Assembly: GCF_900101435.1 (NCBI RefSeq)
Contig: NZ_FMZH01000005.1
Location: 248,001 to 312,000, forward strand
DNA length: 64,000 nucleotides
Direction of reading: 5' to 3'
DNA from: Pedobacter soli
GTDB lineage: Bacteria; Bacteroidota; Bacteroidia; Sphingobacteriales; Sphingobacteriaceae
A program made the translations under genes and the position numbers. The notes beneath the pieces were generated by a model that saw only the letters and a list, made by a program, of their open reading frames with translations, was not told where the DNA came from and did no database searches. This document shows, piece by piece, positions 37,939 through 46,343 of this stretch (the stretch's first letter is position 1; every line of letters begins with the position of its first letter).

Positions 37939-38012
37939 GTCATCCTGAATGCAATGATGGATCTTTTTTATCAGGCTATCTTTCAGAGATTCTTCACTGC
38001 ATTCAGAATGAC
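37939..38012. repeat. Dispersed hairpin repeat
   Basis: Inverted repeat: GTCATCCTGAATGCAATGA (from 37939) with TCACTGCATTCAGAATGAC (to 38012). The outer arms resemble those at 43529 and 53651, the inner parts differ. It starts 8 bp after the helicase stop and may serve as its terminator. Confidence 0.75.
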
Positions 38013-38135
38013 AGGTTTCCTTAAATGCCCTTAAATGTCTTAGGTGGTAAAAAACTTTATTAGCCTCACAATTTAAATTACTTCAAACTCATTCCCCTCT
38101 TACTTGTTGTACTGTAGAACATAAACTCTACCATC

Positions 38136-38453
38136 ATGACAAATCAAGATTTTAACACTGCTGTCAATAATGTAAAAGAAGCCTGGAAATACCCCGAATT
38201 GTTTCAGAATGTTTCCAAATCAGAACGCTGGCTATCTGGTGCAACAGGCGCCTACCTCCTTTTCAAAGGCATTACCAGTGTTTTCACTCATCCTGTAATC
38301 GGGTTAACGGGTGCAGCCATTGGTGCTGGCTTGTTATACCGCGGTATTACAGGTTATTGCCCTATGCGCGATTTAGCCGAACAAAGAAAAGAAGATATTG
38401 CGCCAGATGAAGTTATCATTAGCGAAACCTATGTTGTAGACGATTTGGGGTAA
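38136..38453 (+). CDS. Small membrane protein, YgaP-like transmembrane domain (DUF2892)
   Basis: 105 residues with two close hydrophobic helices (WLSGATGAYLLFKGITSVF and VIGLTGAAIGAGLLYRGITG) followed by CPMR, the pattern of the DUF2892/YgaP membrane domain. YgaP itself has a rhodanese domain, which is lacking here. The flanking N- and C-terminal stretches are soluble and acidic at the end. Single gene between a repeat and a DUF1080 gene. Function unknown; the Cys after the helices may matter. Confidence 0.78.
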   Translation: MTNQDFNTAVNNVKEAWKYPELFQNVSKSERWLSGATGAYLLFKGITSVFTHPVIGLTGAAIGAGLLYRGITGYCPMRDLAEQRKEDIAPDEVIISETYVVDDLG

Positions 38454-38518
38454 TATTTTAAATACCAAATTTCCATTTCTTAATAAACTGGTTAACTTTA
38501 AAAAGTTAAACCACAATT

Positions 38519-39301
38519 ATGAACAAATACACACTATTATTTATTCCTGTTTTATTTGCAGGGCAAGCTATGGCACAAGATAAAAAACCAGATCCTGCCA
38601 GAGACCCTAAAACCACCGAGGTTTGGGAACCCGTACCTAAGATTGTTACGCCTGGCAAATTGCCACAAGACGCCCCTTCTGATGCCATTATATTATTTAA
38701 CGGCCGTAATCTGGATGCCTGGCATTCGGTAAAAGATCCATCTAAACCTGCCGCATGGACTATTGATGATGGTTTCTTCACCGTTAAAAAAGGAACCGGC
38801 AATATTGAAACCAATAAAAAATTTACCGATTACCAGTTGCACATGGAATGGAAAATTCCGGCCAATATTTCAGGCGAAGGACAGGCACGTGGAAACAGCG
38901 GTGTGTTTTTAGCCTCAACAGGTGGCGGAGATGATGGTTACGAAATCCAGATTATGGATGCCTACAACAATAAAACTTATGTTAACGGGCAAACCGGAAG
39001 TGTTTACAAACAAGGCATTCCTTTAGCAAACGCCAATAAAAAACCAGGCGAATGGCAATATTACGATATCATTTGGAATGCGCCACGTTTTAACGAAGAC
39101 GGAACCTTACAAAAACCAGCAAGCGTTACCCTGTTTTTAAACGGCGTGTTGTTGCAAAATGGCTTTGTATTAAAAGGCGAAACCAGATACATTGGCGCGC
39201 CTGAGTATAAAAAACATGGTCCGGCATCAATTAAATTACAAGATCACGGCGACCCAAGCCCGGCAATTAGTTTCCGGAATATTTGGGTTAGGGAATTATA
39301 A
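38519..39301 (+). CDS. Secreted DUF1080 (3-keto-disaccharide hydrolase-like) protein
   Basis: 260 residues: a signal peptide (LLFIPVLFAGQAMAQ) and a single DUF1080 domain, a concanavalin-like beta-sandwich. Landmarks are DAIILFNGRNLDAWHSV, the core GNSGVFLASTGGGDDGYEIQ, and the C-terminal KLQDHGDPSPAISFRNIWVRE. Some relatives hydrolyse 3-keto-glycosides, and the His/Asp/Glu residues seen fit that, but many are uncharacterised. No sugar-oxidising partner is next to it. A terminator lies 85 bp downstream. Confidence 0.88.
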   Translation: MNKYTLLFIPVLFAGQAMAQDKKPDPARDPKTTEVWEPVPKIVTPGKLPQDAPSDAIILFNGRNLDAWHSVKDPSKPAAWTIDDGFFTVKKGTGNIETNKKFTDYQLHMEWKIPANISGEGQARGNSGVFLASTGGGDDGYEIQIMDAYNNKTYVNGQTGSVYKQGIPLANANKKPGEWQYYDIIWNAPRFNEDGTLQKPASVTLFLNGVLLQNGFVLKGETRYIGAPEYKKHGPASIKLQDHGDPSPAISFRNIWVREL

Positions 39302-39386
39302 TGTTAATCATGGTGCTCGTTTTCAACGAGTATCAACGAAAACAGCGATTTTATCGTTAAATACTAAGTACAACAAAACAATAATG

Positions 39387-39418
39387 AAACACCTGCAGGC
39401 CAAAACTTGCAGGTGTTT
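39387..39418 (+). terminator. Terminator after the DUF1080 gene
   Basis: Stem AAACACCTGCA (39387-39397) and TGCAGGTGTTT (39408-39418) with a 10-base loop, followed by ATTTTTTAT. Confidence 0.88.
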
Positions 39419-39473
39419 ATTTTTTATATAAATTAGCTCATAATTGCATCCGGCAGGTTAATGCATACGGTTT

Positions 39474-40082
39474 ATGAACAAAGGCAGATTAGAAGCATTT
39501 AGTGATGGCGTAATCGCAATCATCATCACCATTATGGTTTTAGAGATTAAAGTTCCAGAGCACAGCGAAAGTTTGATAAGCCTTAAGCCTTTGATTCCCA
39601 AATTCATCAGCTACATTTTAAGTTTTATTTTTGTAGGTATCTATTGGAATAATCATCACCATTTACTGCATGCCATCAAAAAAGTGAGCGGAGCCATGTT
39701 GTGGGCCAACCTCAATTTTCTGTTCTGGTTATCGCTATTTCCGTTTGCTGCAGGCTGGATGGGCGAAAATCACTTTGCACTTTGGCCGGTAATTGTTTAT
39801 GGCGTAGTGTTATTTTTAGCTGCAGTTGCATACACAATATTTGTAATCGTAATTAAACGGACTGAAGGCCGCGATTCTTTAGTAGTACAAGCCATAGGAA
39901 ACGATTTTAAAGGCAAAATTTCGTTGCTTTTTTACATTGCCGGAATTGGCCTGAGCTTTATAAACCCATGGTTAGGTGTTGCACTTTACTTCTTTGTAGC
40001 TTGCATTTGGTTTATCCCCGATAAAAGAATAGAAAAAGCCATGCAAGAACAAGAGTTGAATGATGCCGCTAACAGAGATTAA
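39474..40082 (+). CDS. TMEM175-family (DUF1211) putative potassium channel
   Basis: 202 residues with about six membrane segments. The signature of bacterial TMEM175 is at the N-terminus: RLEAFSDGVIAIIITIMVL followed by EIKVP. FSDG and the surrounding Ile residues form the cation filter in characterised homologues. A second, shorter half includes YWNNHHHLL and LNFLFWLSLFPFAAGW. The last part is basic and cytosolic. Its stop overlaps the convergent aat gene by 4 bp. Role: potassium leak or membrane potential, by family. Confidence 0.85.
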   Translation: MNKGRLEAFSDGVIAIIITIMVLEIKVPEHSESLISLKPLIPKFISYILSFIFVGIYWNNHHHLLHAIKKVSGAMLWANLNFLFWLSLFPFAAGWMGENHFALWPVIVYGVVLFLAAVAYTIFVIVIKRTEGRDSLVVQAIGNDFKGKISLLFYIAGIGLSFINPWLGVALYFFVACIWFIPDKRIEKAMQEQELNDAANRD

Positions 40083-40714
40083 GCCTGAGCTTGAAGCATT
40101 TCCATATACCTTTCACGACTGATCATTTCGGCACCTAAGCTCATTAAATGATCGTTGGGTAACTGACAATCAATCAGTTCAATATTAAGTTCACTTAAAA
40201 AAATTAAGGCTGTTTTTGAAGCATTACTCACCTGACTAAACATGCTTTCGCCACAAAAAACCTGGTTTATCTTTAAACCGTATAAACCACCAACCAGTTT
40301 ATCATCCTGCCAAACCTCTACGCTGTGGGCATATCCGTTCTGATGCAGCCGAAGGTAAGCTTCCTGCATCTCAGTCGTAATCCAGGTACCATCCTGCCCC
40401 TTTCTTGGCGCAGTGGCGCAGTTTAAAATCACTTCTTTAAAAGCCTGGTTAAGGGTAACCTTAAATATCCCCTGCTTTAAAACCTGCTTCATGCTTTTGC
40501 TGATCTTGATTTTATCGGGATAAATTACACAGCGTTCGTGTGGTGAATACCACAAAATGGGATCTTCTTCGCTAAACCACGGAAAAATACCGTTAGAGTA
40601 GGCAATTAATAGCCTTTCCATACTTAAATCACCGCCAACGGCCAGCAAACCATCTTCTTCTGCCAGGGCAGGATCGGGAAAAGCGGGATCATCGGCTAAC
40701 AGTTGAAAAAACAT
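40079..40714 (-). CDS. aat: Leucyl/phenylalanyl-tRNA-protein transferase
   Basis: A 211-residue enzyme that adds Leu or Phe to the N-terminus of proteins with Arg/Lys ends, marking them for Clp degradation (N-degron pathway). Recognised by LLAVGGDLSMERLLIAY, GIFPWFSEEDPILWYSPH, the substrate region QDGTWITTEMQEAY, and GGLYGLKINQVFCGESMFS. Length is slightly short but complete. It is convergent with the TMEM175 gene (4-bp overlap) and divergent from the DUF1800 gene. Confidence 0.95.
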   Translation of the reverse strand: MFFQLLADDPAFPDPALAEEDGLLAVGGDLSMERLLIAYSNGIFPWFSEEDPILWYSPHERCVIYPDKIKISKSMKQVLKQGIFKVTLNQAFKEVILNCATAPRKGQDGTWITTEMQEAYLRLHQNGYAHSVEVWQDDKLVGGLYGLKINQVFCGESMFSQVSNASKTALIFLSELNIELIDCQLPNDHLMSLGAEMISRERYMEMLQAQA

Positions 40715-40788
40715 GGAACGAAAATAAGAAAGAAAACAAAGATTAAACCCTTGTGTTTTAAATAAGTCATACTGTAAAATCGTTAACT

Positions 40789-42231
40789 ATGATCGCCAAA
40801 GATAATTTCTTCAAAGTTAAGCATCTTTATAACCGTGCAGGCTTCGGGATTTCATATACCGACCTGGAAAAATTAAGCAAAAAAAATCTCGAAAAAACTG
40901 TTGACCGCCTGATCGAAACTTCACAAAAAGACGATCCCATTGCTTTGGTAAACGATTATGAATCGAAGCGGCAGTTATTGGCCCAGGCTGGTTTATACTC
41001 GAAAAAAGACCTCACGGATGAGGAAAAGAAAATGCGCCAGCAAATCGTTCGCGAGCAAAATGAGGTAAGCCGCGATCTCAATATTGCTTTTGTAAATAAA
41101 ATGATCAATACCGATGCGCCGCTAAGAGAGAAAATGACCCTCTTTTGGCATGGGCATTTTGCCTGCCGCAACAACAACCCGTTTTTTGCTCAGCAGTTAA
41201 ACAACATCCAGCGGGCAAATGCCTTGGGCAGCTTTAAAACACTCTTGGTTGAGGTTTCGAAAGCCCCCGCCATGCTGCAATACCTCAACAACCAGCAAAA
41301 CCGCAAAGGCAAGCCCAACGAAAATTTTGCGCGCGAGCTCATGGAGCTTTTTACCCTGGGTAGAGGCAATTACACGGAACAAGATATTAAAGAATCGGCA
41401 CGTTCATTTACCGGCTGGATGTACGATAAAGATGGTTCTTTTATTTTCCGTAAAAATCTGCACGATGATGGTACCAAAACCTTCTTTGGTAAAATTGGCA
41501 ACTTTGAAGGCGAGCATATTATCGATATCATTTTAGAAAAGCCCCAAACCGCACAATTTATTGCGCAGAAAGTATATAAATTCTTTGTAAACGATACCCC
41601 GAACGATGCTCACATTAAAGAACTAGCTACAACTTTTTACAATTCGAAGTATAACATTGCAGCGATGATGAAAAAAATGTTCACTTCTGATTGGTTTTAC
41701 GCTTCGGAAAATGTGGGTACTAAAATCAAATCACCAGCTGAATTTTTAGTGGGTTTAAGTCGCGAGTTTTATGTTACCTACAACAAACCACAAGTGCTCA
41801 TTCAGCTGCAAAGCAGTTTAGGTCAGTATTTATTTAACCCACCCAACGTTGCCGGTTGGCCGGGTGGGCAAAGCTGGATCGACAGCTCATCCCTAATGCT
41901 CAGAATGCGTATTCCCTCGCTGGTTTTAAACGATGGCGAAATTGATTTCAGTGGCAAGGCCGATCCGGAAGATGAAGCCGTAATTGCCTTGAGCAGAACG
42001 GCAACCAGCAATGCAAATGCCAACAACAAACCGAAATCGTACGTAAATGCAAATGCCGACTGGCCAAAATTTTTAAATACGCTGCCAAAAGGCTTAACAC
42101 CACTGGCACTTACCGAGTTTCTGTTACAACCTAAACTGAATACCAAAATTACCTCAATGGTGAGCGACAATAAAGGTTTACGGAGTACAGCAGTAGAAAT
42201 TACCAGCATGCCCGAATATCAACTTTGTTAA
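40789..42231 (+). CDS. DUF1800 family protein
   Basis: A 480-residue protein with DUF1800 landmarks: HLYNRAGFGISY at the N-terminus, MTLFWHGHFAC, NFARELMELFTLGRGNYTEQ, ARSFTGWMYD, and PPNVAGWPGGQSWIDSS. No signal peptide is evident. DUF1800 genes commonly precede DUF1501 genes in Bacteroidota and Planctomycetota, as here, with 81 bp to the chosen start of the next gene. Biochemical function is unknown; the strong pairing argues for a shared role, possibly in the envelope. Confidence 0.9.
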   Translation: MIAKDNFFKVKHLYNRAGFGISYTDLEKLSKKNLEKTVDRLIETSQKDDPIALVNDYESKRQLLAQAGLYSKKDLTDEEKKMRQQIVREQNEVSRDLNIAFVNKMINTDAPLREKMTLFWHGHFACRNNNPFFAQQLNNIQRANALGSFKTLLVEVSKAPAMLQYLNNQQNRKGKPNENFARELMELFTLGRGNYTEQDIKESARSFTGWMYDKDGSFIFRKNLHDDGTKTFFGKIGNFEGEHIIDIILEKPQTAQFIAQKVYKFFVNDTPNDAHIKELATTFYNSKYNIAAMMKKMFTSDWFYASENVGTKIKSPAEFLVGLSREFYVTYNKPQVLIQLQSSLGQYLFNPPNVAGWPGGQSWIDSSSLMLRMRIPSLVLNDGEIDFSGKADPEDEAVIALSRTATSNANANNKPKSYVNANADWPKFLNTLPKGLTPLALTEFLLQPKLNTKITSMVSDNKGLRSTAVEITSMPEYQLC

Positions 42232-42312
42232 AAATTGGTTAATAGCTGATGAACTATAGTCAATTGCAGTTTATCAAACACTAAACCTTTGACCACAAAA
42301 AGAACTAACAAA

Positions 42313-43512
42313 ATGAACAGAAGAAATTTTTTAAGAAATACAGGTTTTGTTGCTGCAGGCTCGTTATTTGTGCCGGCTTTTATGAAACCGCTTGAAGCCA
42401 TGGCGCTTGATGAACTCAGCCTTTACAAAAACCTAGTTGTAGTGCAGTTATCGGGCGGTAACGACGGTTTAAATACGGTTATCCCGTATGGCAACGATAT
42501 TTACTACCAAAAGCGAAAAAGCATTGCCATTAAACCAGAAGAAATAATTAAGCTTAACGATATGCAGGGCTTAAACCCTAACATGGCCGCTTTACAAGAA
42601 ATCCACGACCAGGGTTGGATGACCATCATTAACGATGTAGGTTACCCCAATCCAGACCGTTCCCATTTTCGTTCGATGGATATCTGGCAAACCGGTAGCG
42701 ACAGCAACCAGTTTTTATCAACCGGGTGGATTGGCCGTTATTTAGATAGCAATTGCCAAACCTGCAAATTCCCCTATACCGCTATCGAAGTTGATGATTC
42801 GCTTTCGCTGGCCATGAAAGGGCAAACCAAAAAAGGAATTGCCTTAAAAGATCCCGCAGCTTTATTCCGCAACACCAACGATCCGTTTTTTAAGGCCATG
42901 TTGCAAAATGACAAGGAACATTTAGACGAAGATAATTTAGGCTATTTGTATAAAACCATGATCGAAACTTCTTCTTCGGCCAGTTATATCCAGAATACCT
43001 CGAAGATTTATCAATCCAAATCAACTTATCCAAACAGCGGTTTTGCCAATCAGTTAAAAACAGTTTCAAAATTTATTTCTTCGGGGCTCAAAACCCGGGT
43101 TTACTATGTTTCGCTGAGCGGCTTCGATACTCACGTAAACCAGATTGGGCAACAAGGTAACCTGCTTAAACAATATAGCGAAGGCATGGCTGCGTTCCTA
43201 AAAGATTTAAAATCGAACAATAAGCTCGATGATACTTTGGTAATTACCTTCTCTGAGTTTGGGCGCAGGGTTGAACAGAACGCCAGTAACGGAACTGACC
43301 ACGGAACCGCCAACAACATGTTCGTGTTTGGTGGAAAATTAAAGAAACAGGGCATTTTTAATGCAGCCCCAAACCTAAGCGATCTGGATACTGGCGATTT
43401 AAAATACCAGCTCGATTTCAGGCAGGTTTACGGTACCATTTTAGATAAATGGCTCGATGTAAACAATGCCGATATCCTGAACAAGAAGTTTAATACACTT
43501 GATTTTATCTAG
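42313..43512 (+). CDS. DUF1501 family protein with Tat-like signal
   Basis: The start at 42313 (MNRRNFLRNTGFVAAGSLFVP) gives a twin-arginine-like signal; an in-frame ATG at 42289 would bury it. The mature part has the DUF1501 (alkaline-phosphatase-like/sulfatase fold) landmarks: VVVQLSGGNDGLNTVIPY, NPDRSHFRSMDIWQTG, VSLSGFDTHVNQIGQQ, TFSEFGRRVEQN and GTDHGTANNMFVFGG. The Asp/His residues resemble metal ligands. It forms a unit with the preceding DUF1800 gene. Exported in folded form is likely; the reaction is unknown. Confidence 0.9.
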   Translation: MNRRNFLRNTGFVAAGSLFVPAFMKPLEAMALDELSLYKNLVVVQLSGGNDGLNTVIPYGNDIYYQKRKSIAIKPEEIIKLNDMQGLNPNMAALQEIHDQGWMTIINDVGYPNPDRSHFRSMDIWQTGSDSNQFLSTGWIGRYLDSNCQTCKFPYTAIEVDDSLSLAMKGQTKKGIALKDPAALFRNTNDPFFKAMLQNDKEHLDEDNLGYLYKTMIETSSSASYIQNTSKIYQSKSTYPNSGFANQLKTVSKFISSGLKTRVYYVSLSGFDTHVNQIGQQGNLLKQYSEGMAAFLKDLKSNNKLDDTLVITFSEFGRRVEQNASNGTDHGTANNMFVFGGKLKKQGIFNAAPNLSDLDTGDLKYQLDFRQVYGTILDKWLDVNNADILNKKFNTLDFI

Positions 43513-43528
43513 GTATCATCTATTAATT

Positions 43529-43583
43529 GTCATCCTGAGCCTGTCGAAGGACTATTAAAGTGTTTCGACAAGCTCAACATGAC
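43529..43583. repeat. Dispersed hairpin repeat
   Basis: GTCATCCTGAGCCTGTCGAA pairs with TTCGACAAGCTCAACATGAC to form a long imperfect hairpin with a short loop. It lies 17 bp after the DUF1501 stop. Same family as 53651-53718 and the half copy at 6371. Confidence 0.8.
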
Positions 43584-43653
43584 AAACTATTTGAATTGTA
43601 ATACTTAATTTTAGATAAAACGATAGCGCAGTGCCTAAGCCCAGAGCTATTGT

Positions 43654-44007
43654 TTATTTTCTTTTTAACACGTATACCGGGCGGTTTGAAGTCTGATTTA
43701 TCTGATCTGTATAAACACTAAACAATTCATAACCGTAATTTTTGAGTTTATTCACGCCATCAAGGGCAGAATTAAATTCCAGGCGTTTACCATTGTCGTC
43801 TTTTATACAGACATCATTAAGCTCCGAAACCTTTTGGCCGTACTCCAGTTTAATCCATAATTTATCCTCAAAAGTGCTACTCACTGCAGAAAGCTCAATA
43901 TAACCAGCTTTAAGTTCGGTTAATCTGATACCATTAACCGTTTGCGCACGCGCAGCAGATAACGCAAAGCAAGCGACCGCAGCCGCAGTAATCCATAATT
44001 TTTTCAT
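43654..44007 (-). CDS. Small secreted hypothetical protein
   Basis: 117 residues with a signal peptide (ITAAAVACFALSAARAQ). The mature part of about 95 residues has no recognised domain. It contains a single Cys (NDVCIKDDNGKRLEF) and ends in a basic VLKRK. It is divergent from the small secreted protein at 44090, with 82 bp between the starts. Function unknown. Confidence 0.6.
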   Translation of the reverse strand: MKKLWITAAAVACFALSAARAQTVNGIRLTELKAGYIELSAVSSTFEDKLWIKLEYGQKVSELNDVCIKDDNGKRLEFNSALDGVNKLKNYGYELFSVYTDQINQTSNRPVYVLKRK

Positions 44008-44089
44008 GTTGTGTTTCTTTTGTGTGTATTCCTAAATTACAAAAGAAAAGCTCAAAAAAAGCCTATATTAGTTTTAATTGCTAACGCTC

Positions 44090-44605
44090 ATGATAAAAAT
44101 CTTCCTTTTAACTGTATTCTTTTTTTGCATAACACCAGTTGCATTTGCTCAAAAAAGTAAGAACAAAGTATACCAAACCTTTATGGCAGCCGATTCCGTA
44201 GTAATTGTTAGCCATACTTTAACTTATACGCCAATACAGAATGATGGTGATTATTCGCCACGTTTAATCGAAAATGGTAGACTGAATGAGAAAATTATAA
44301 AGCAAAGATTAAAACTTGGCAAAAAAGATATCGACTTATTAGCAAGCACTTTAATTATGCCACTAAAATTGGGAGAAACATTTGAAAGGGGTATGTGCTT
44401 TATGCCCCATCATGGCATTTTAATTTACAAACAAAATAAATGCTCTTTTTTCGATATCTGCTTTGACTGCAAACATTTTGTAACCTCTGCTGATATTAAG
44501 CTTTCGGATAATTTAAGAATCATTACCTGGCAAAAATTAAAAGCATTTTTTAAAAGCCGCAAACTCGATTATCAGATTCCGATGATTCAGGGAAAAGAAG
44601 AATGA
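44090..44605 (+). CDS. Secreted hypothetical protein
   Basis: About 171 residues from the ATG at 44090 (an in-frame TTG lies at 44078). A hydrophobic signal peptide (FLLTVFFFCITPVAFAQ) precedes a soluble region with Cys in FERGMCFMPHHGI, NKCSFFDICFDCKH. The Cys/His grouping may bind metal or form disulphides. No family recognised. The YccF gene follows after 47 bp, so they could share a transcript. Confidence 0.6.
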   Translation: MIKIFLLTVFFFCITPVAFAQKSKNKVYQTFMAADSVVIVSHTLTYTPIQNDGDYSPRLIENGRLNEKIIKQRLKLGKKDIDLLASTLIMPLKLGETFERGMCFMPHHGILIYKQNKCSFFDICFDCKHFVTSADIKLSDNLRIITWQKLKAFFKSRKLDYQIPMIQGKEE

Positions 44606-44652
44606 CCCTGTAACAAATACTTCGAAAGTCAATCTTAACCTAAAAAAATACA

Positions 44653-45021
44653 ATGAACTTTTTAGGCAATATTATCTGGATTATTTTTGGCGGTATATTT
44701 ATTTTCTTCGAATACATTATCGGAGGGCTAATCCTTTGCTTAACCATTGTAGGTATTCCATTCGGGATTCAATGCTTTAAATTTGCCATTGTAGGCCTGG
44801 CTCCTTTTGGGGTAAAAATTACCGATACCTCATCTAATACCGGTTGCCTTTCTACCATCATGAACCTGATCTGGATTTTCTGCGGAGGTTTCTGGATTGC
44901 TTTAACGCATTTATTCTTCGGCATTTTGCTGTGCATTACCATTGTGGGCATTCCGTTTGGCCGCCAGCATTTTAAATTAATGAATTTAGCCTTTACCCCT
45001 TTCGGAAAGTCGATTTCGTAG
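44653..45021 (+). CDS. YccF-family inner-membrane protein
   Basis: 122 residues in two similar halves, each with a hydrophobic stretch ending in a GIPFG motif: LTIVGIPFGIQCFKF and ITIVGIPFGRQHFKL, with LAPFG/FTPFG after each. This duplicated pattern is diagnostic for YccF-domain proteins. E. coli YccF is an inner-membrane protein of unknown function. No further gene follows in the same direction. Confidence 0.88.
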   Translation: MNFLGNIIWIIFGGIFIFFEYIIGGLILCLTIVGIPFGIQCFKFAIVGLAPFGVKITDTSSNTGCLSTIMNLIWIFCGGFWIALTHLFFGILLCITIVGIPFGRQHFKLMNLAFTPFGKSIS

Positions 45022-45310
45022 CTTATCCGTTATTGCGGGAAGGCTTTTTTCAGGTACAGGCAGGAGAGATCTTCATCTTTTTTTTGAAAAGCAGGGTCCT
45101 GTGGTCATCGGATCCGAAAGTCCTGCCATCCGCTTTACCTCTCTGCGTTCGGTGCTCGCTCCTGTCAGGTTTATTGAATCATGGCCTGTTGCCATTGGCA
45201 GATGGTACTGTACTTAGCCCCGATTGGATGGATGCCCCCGATATTTCATCGGGGCAGGAAGGAAAGCGGGACTGCTGAAACCGACCGGCACTGCAATTGC
45301 GCTCCAAAAA
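45022..45310. repeat. Gene-free block resembling a decayed dispersed repeat
   Basis: About 290 bp with higher G+C than nearby intergenic DNA and no credible gene. It contains the perfect hairpin CCCCGAT-ATTTC-ATCGGGG (45236-45255 region) and stretches such as TCCTGCCATCCGCTTTACCT and GCGTTCGGTGCTCGCTCCTG, reminiscent of intergenic repeat elements I associate with Pedobacter-type genomes. The hairpin could end transcription of yccF but lacks a T tail. Confidence 0.5.
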
Positions 45311-46285
45311 TTATTGAATCAAGCCTATCAACCTCGAATGTTCGATCGCTTCCTTACTTTCGTTAAATAAGCAGGCGCTAACATTTTTATCCGCTACTTT
45401 TTTAAGTAAGCGCTTTGTTTCTGCTTCCTTTTCCGGGCGAATGTTGCGGATGTAAACCGCCTCGATATTTTGAGGATATTTTTCGACGATGGTACTATAA
45501 ATTTCAGGGTCTTGCTGCGAATTGTCGCCAAAAAACACAAACTTTTGGTTCGGGAAGGCATCCAAAATGCGCATTACCCGCAATAATTTACCTTCATGGC
45601 CGGTTTTACCCGTCTTAATTAAATCTTTCCATTTTTTTAACGTATTGAGCAGAAAAGCCCCATCCGGTAATTTGTTAAACCTGAAGGTTTCAATTAAATA
45701 ATCGTACAGGTTCCATTCGCTGCTGCTTACATAAAAAAAAGGATTGGGTTGCTCCGGTTCTGTATGCGAGAGGGCCAGTTGCTGGTAATGGCTGGCGGCT
45801 TCGGGGAAAGTTTTCCGTGTATGTGGGTTTTTAATAAACAGCTCCCGCAGCCTTCTGCCAATAGTAGCCGAATGCGAAACCATTACGGTATCATCCACAT
45901 CAGAAATAAAAGCATATTGCGTAAGGTGCGGCACATAAACCTTTCCTTCTCCAGCGTTCAAAACTTTCCCTGCTGTGTCAACCGCTTCAACTTTTACATA
46001 GTGCCACCCGGCCGGAATTTCACGCCCGGCTTTCCATTCAAATTTAAAGAAGCCATCGCGTTCGGTTTTGTTATAAATGGTCTGATCAAAAAACTGCAGC
46101 CGCACATCAACAAAAGCATAGGGTTTTAGTATGAACAACTTTAAAAGATGTACAATATTTACCACGATATTGTTGCTGTAAACCTGCCTGGTTTTGGCCT
46201 TCCGTTTAAAAACATGGCCATACACCACCAGATTATGCGCATGCCCATAACCATGATATACTTTTACACTAACCGATTTATTCAT
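45311..46285 (-). CDS. App1-like phosphatidate phosphatase domain protein (DUF2183)
   Basis: About 324 residues. The start at 46285 (MNKSVSVKVYHGYGH) is preferred to an in-frame ATG 48 bp upstream. The N-terminal half is a beta-rich region; the C-terminal half is the HAD-like DUF2183 domain with FISDVDDTVM (nucleophile Asp), PFFYVSSSEWNLYDYL and KFVFFGDNSQQDPEIYS. Yeast App1 hydrolyses phosphatidate and diacylglycerol pyrophosphate. It is divergent from a diacylglycerol-kinase-like gene 58 bp away, so the two may act on the same lipid pool. Confidence 0.88.
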   Translation of the reverse strand: MNKSVSVKVYHGYGHAHNLVVYGHVFKRKAKTRQVYSNNIVVNIVHLLKLFILKPYAFVDVRLQFFDQTIYNKTERDGFFKFEWKAGREIPAGWHYVKVEAVDTAGKVLNAGEGKVYVPHLTQYAFISDVDDTVMVSHSATIGRRLRELFIKNPHTRKTFPEAASHYQQLALSHTEPEQPNPFFYVSSSEWNLYDYLIETFRFNKLPDGAFLLNTLKKWKDLIKTGKTGHEGKLLRVMRILDAFPNQKFVFFGDNSQQDPEIYSTIVEKYPQNIEAVYIRNIRPEKEAETKRLLKKVADKNVSACLFNESKEAIEHSRLIGLIQ

Positions 46286-46343
46286 CGTTATTAAAACAGA
46301 GTTTATTAAAAGTTGTTTGTGATGTAAAAGCATTGGCTAACTC

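Noticed and set aside
45033..45278. 81-codon open frame after the YccF gene
   Set aside because: It lies in a repeat-like block, has no signal or domain, and its composition follows the hairpin DNA; not credible as a gene.
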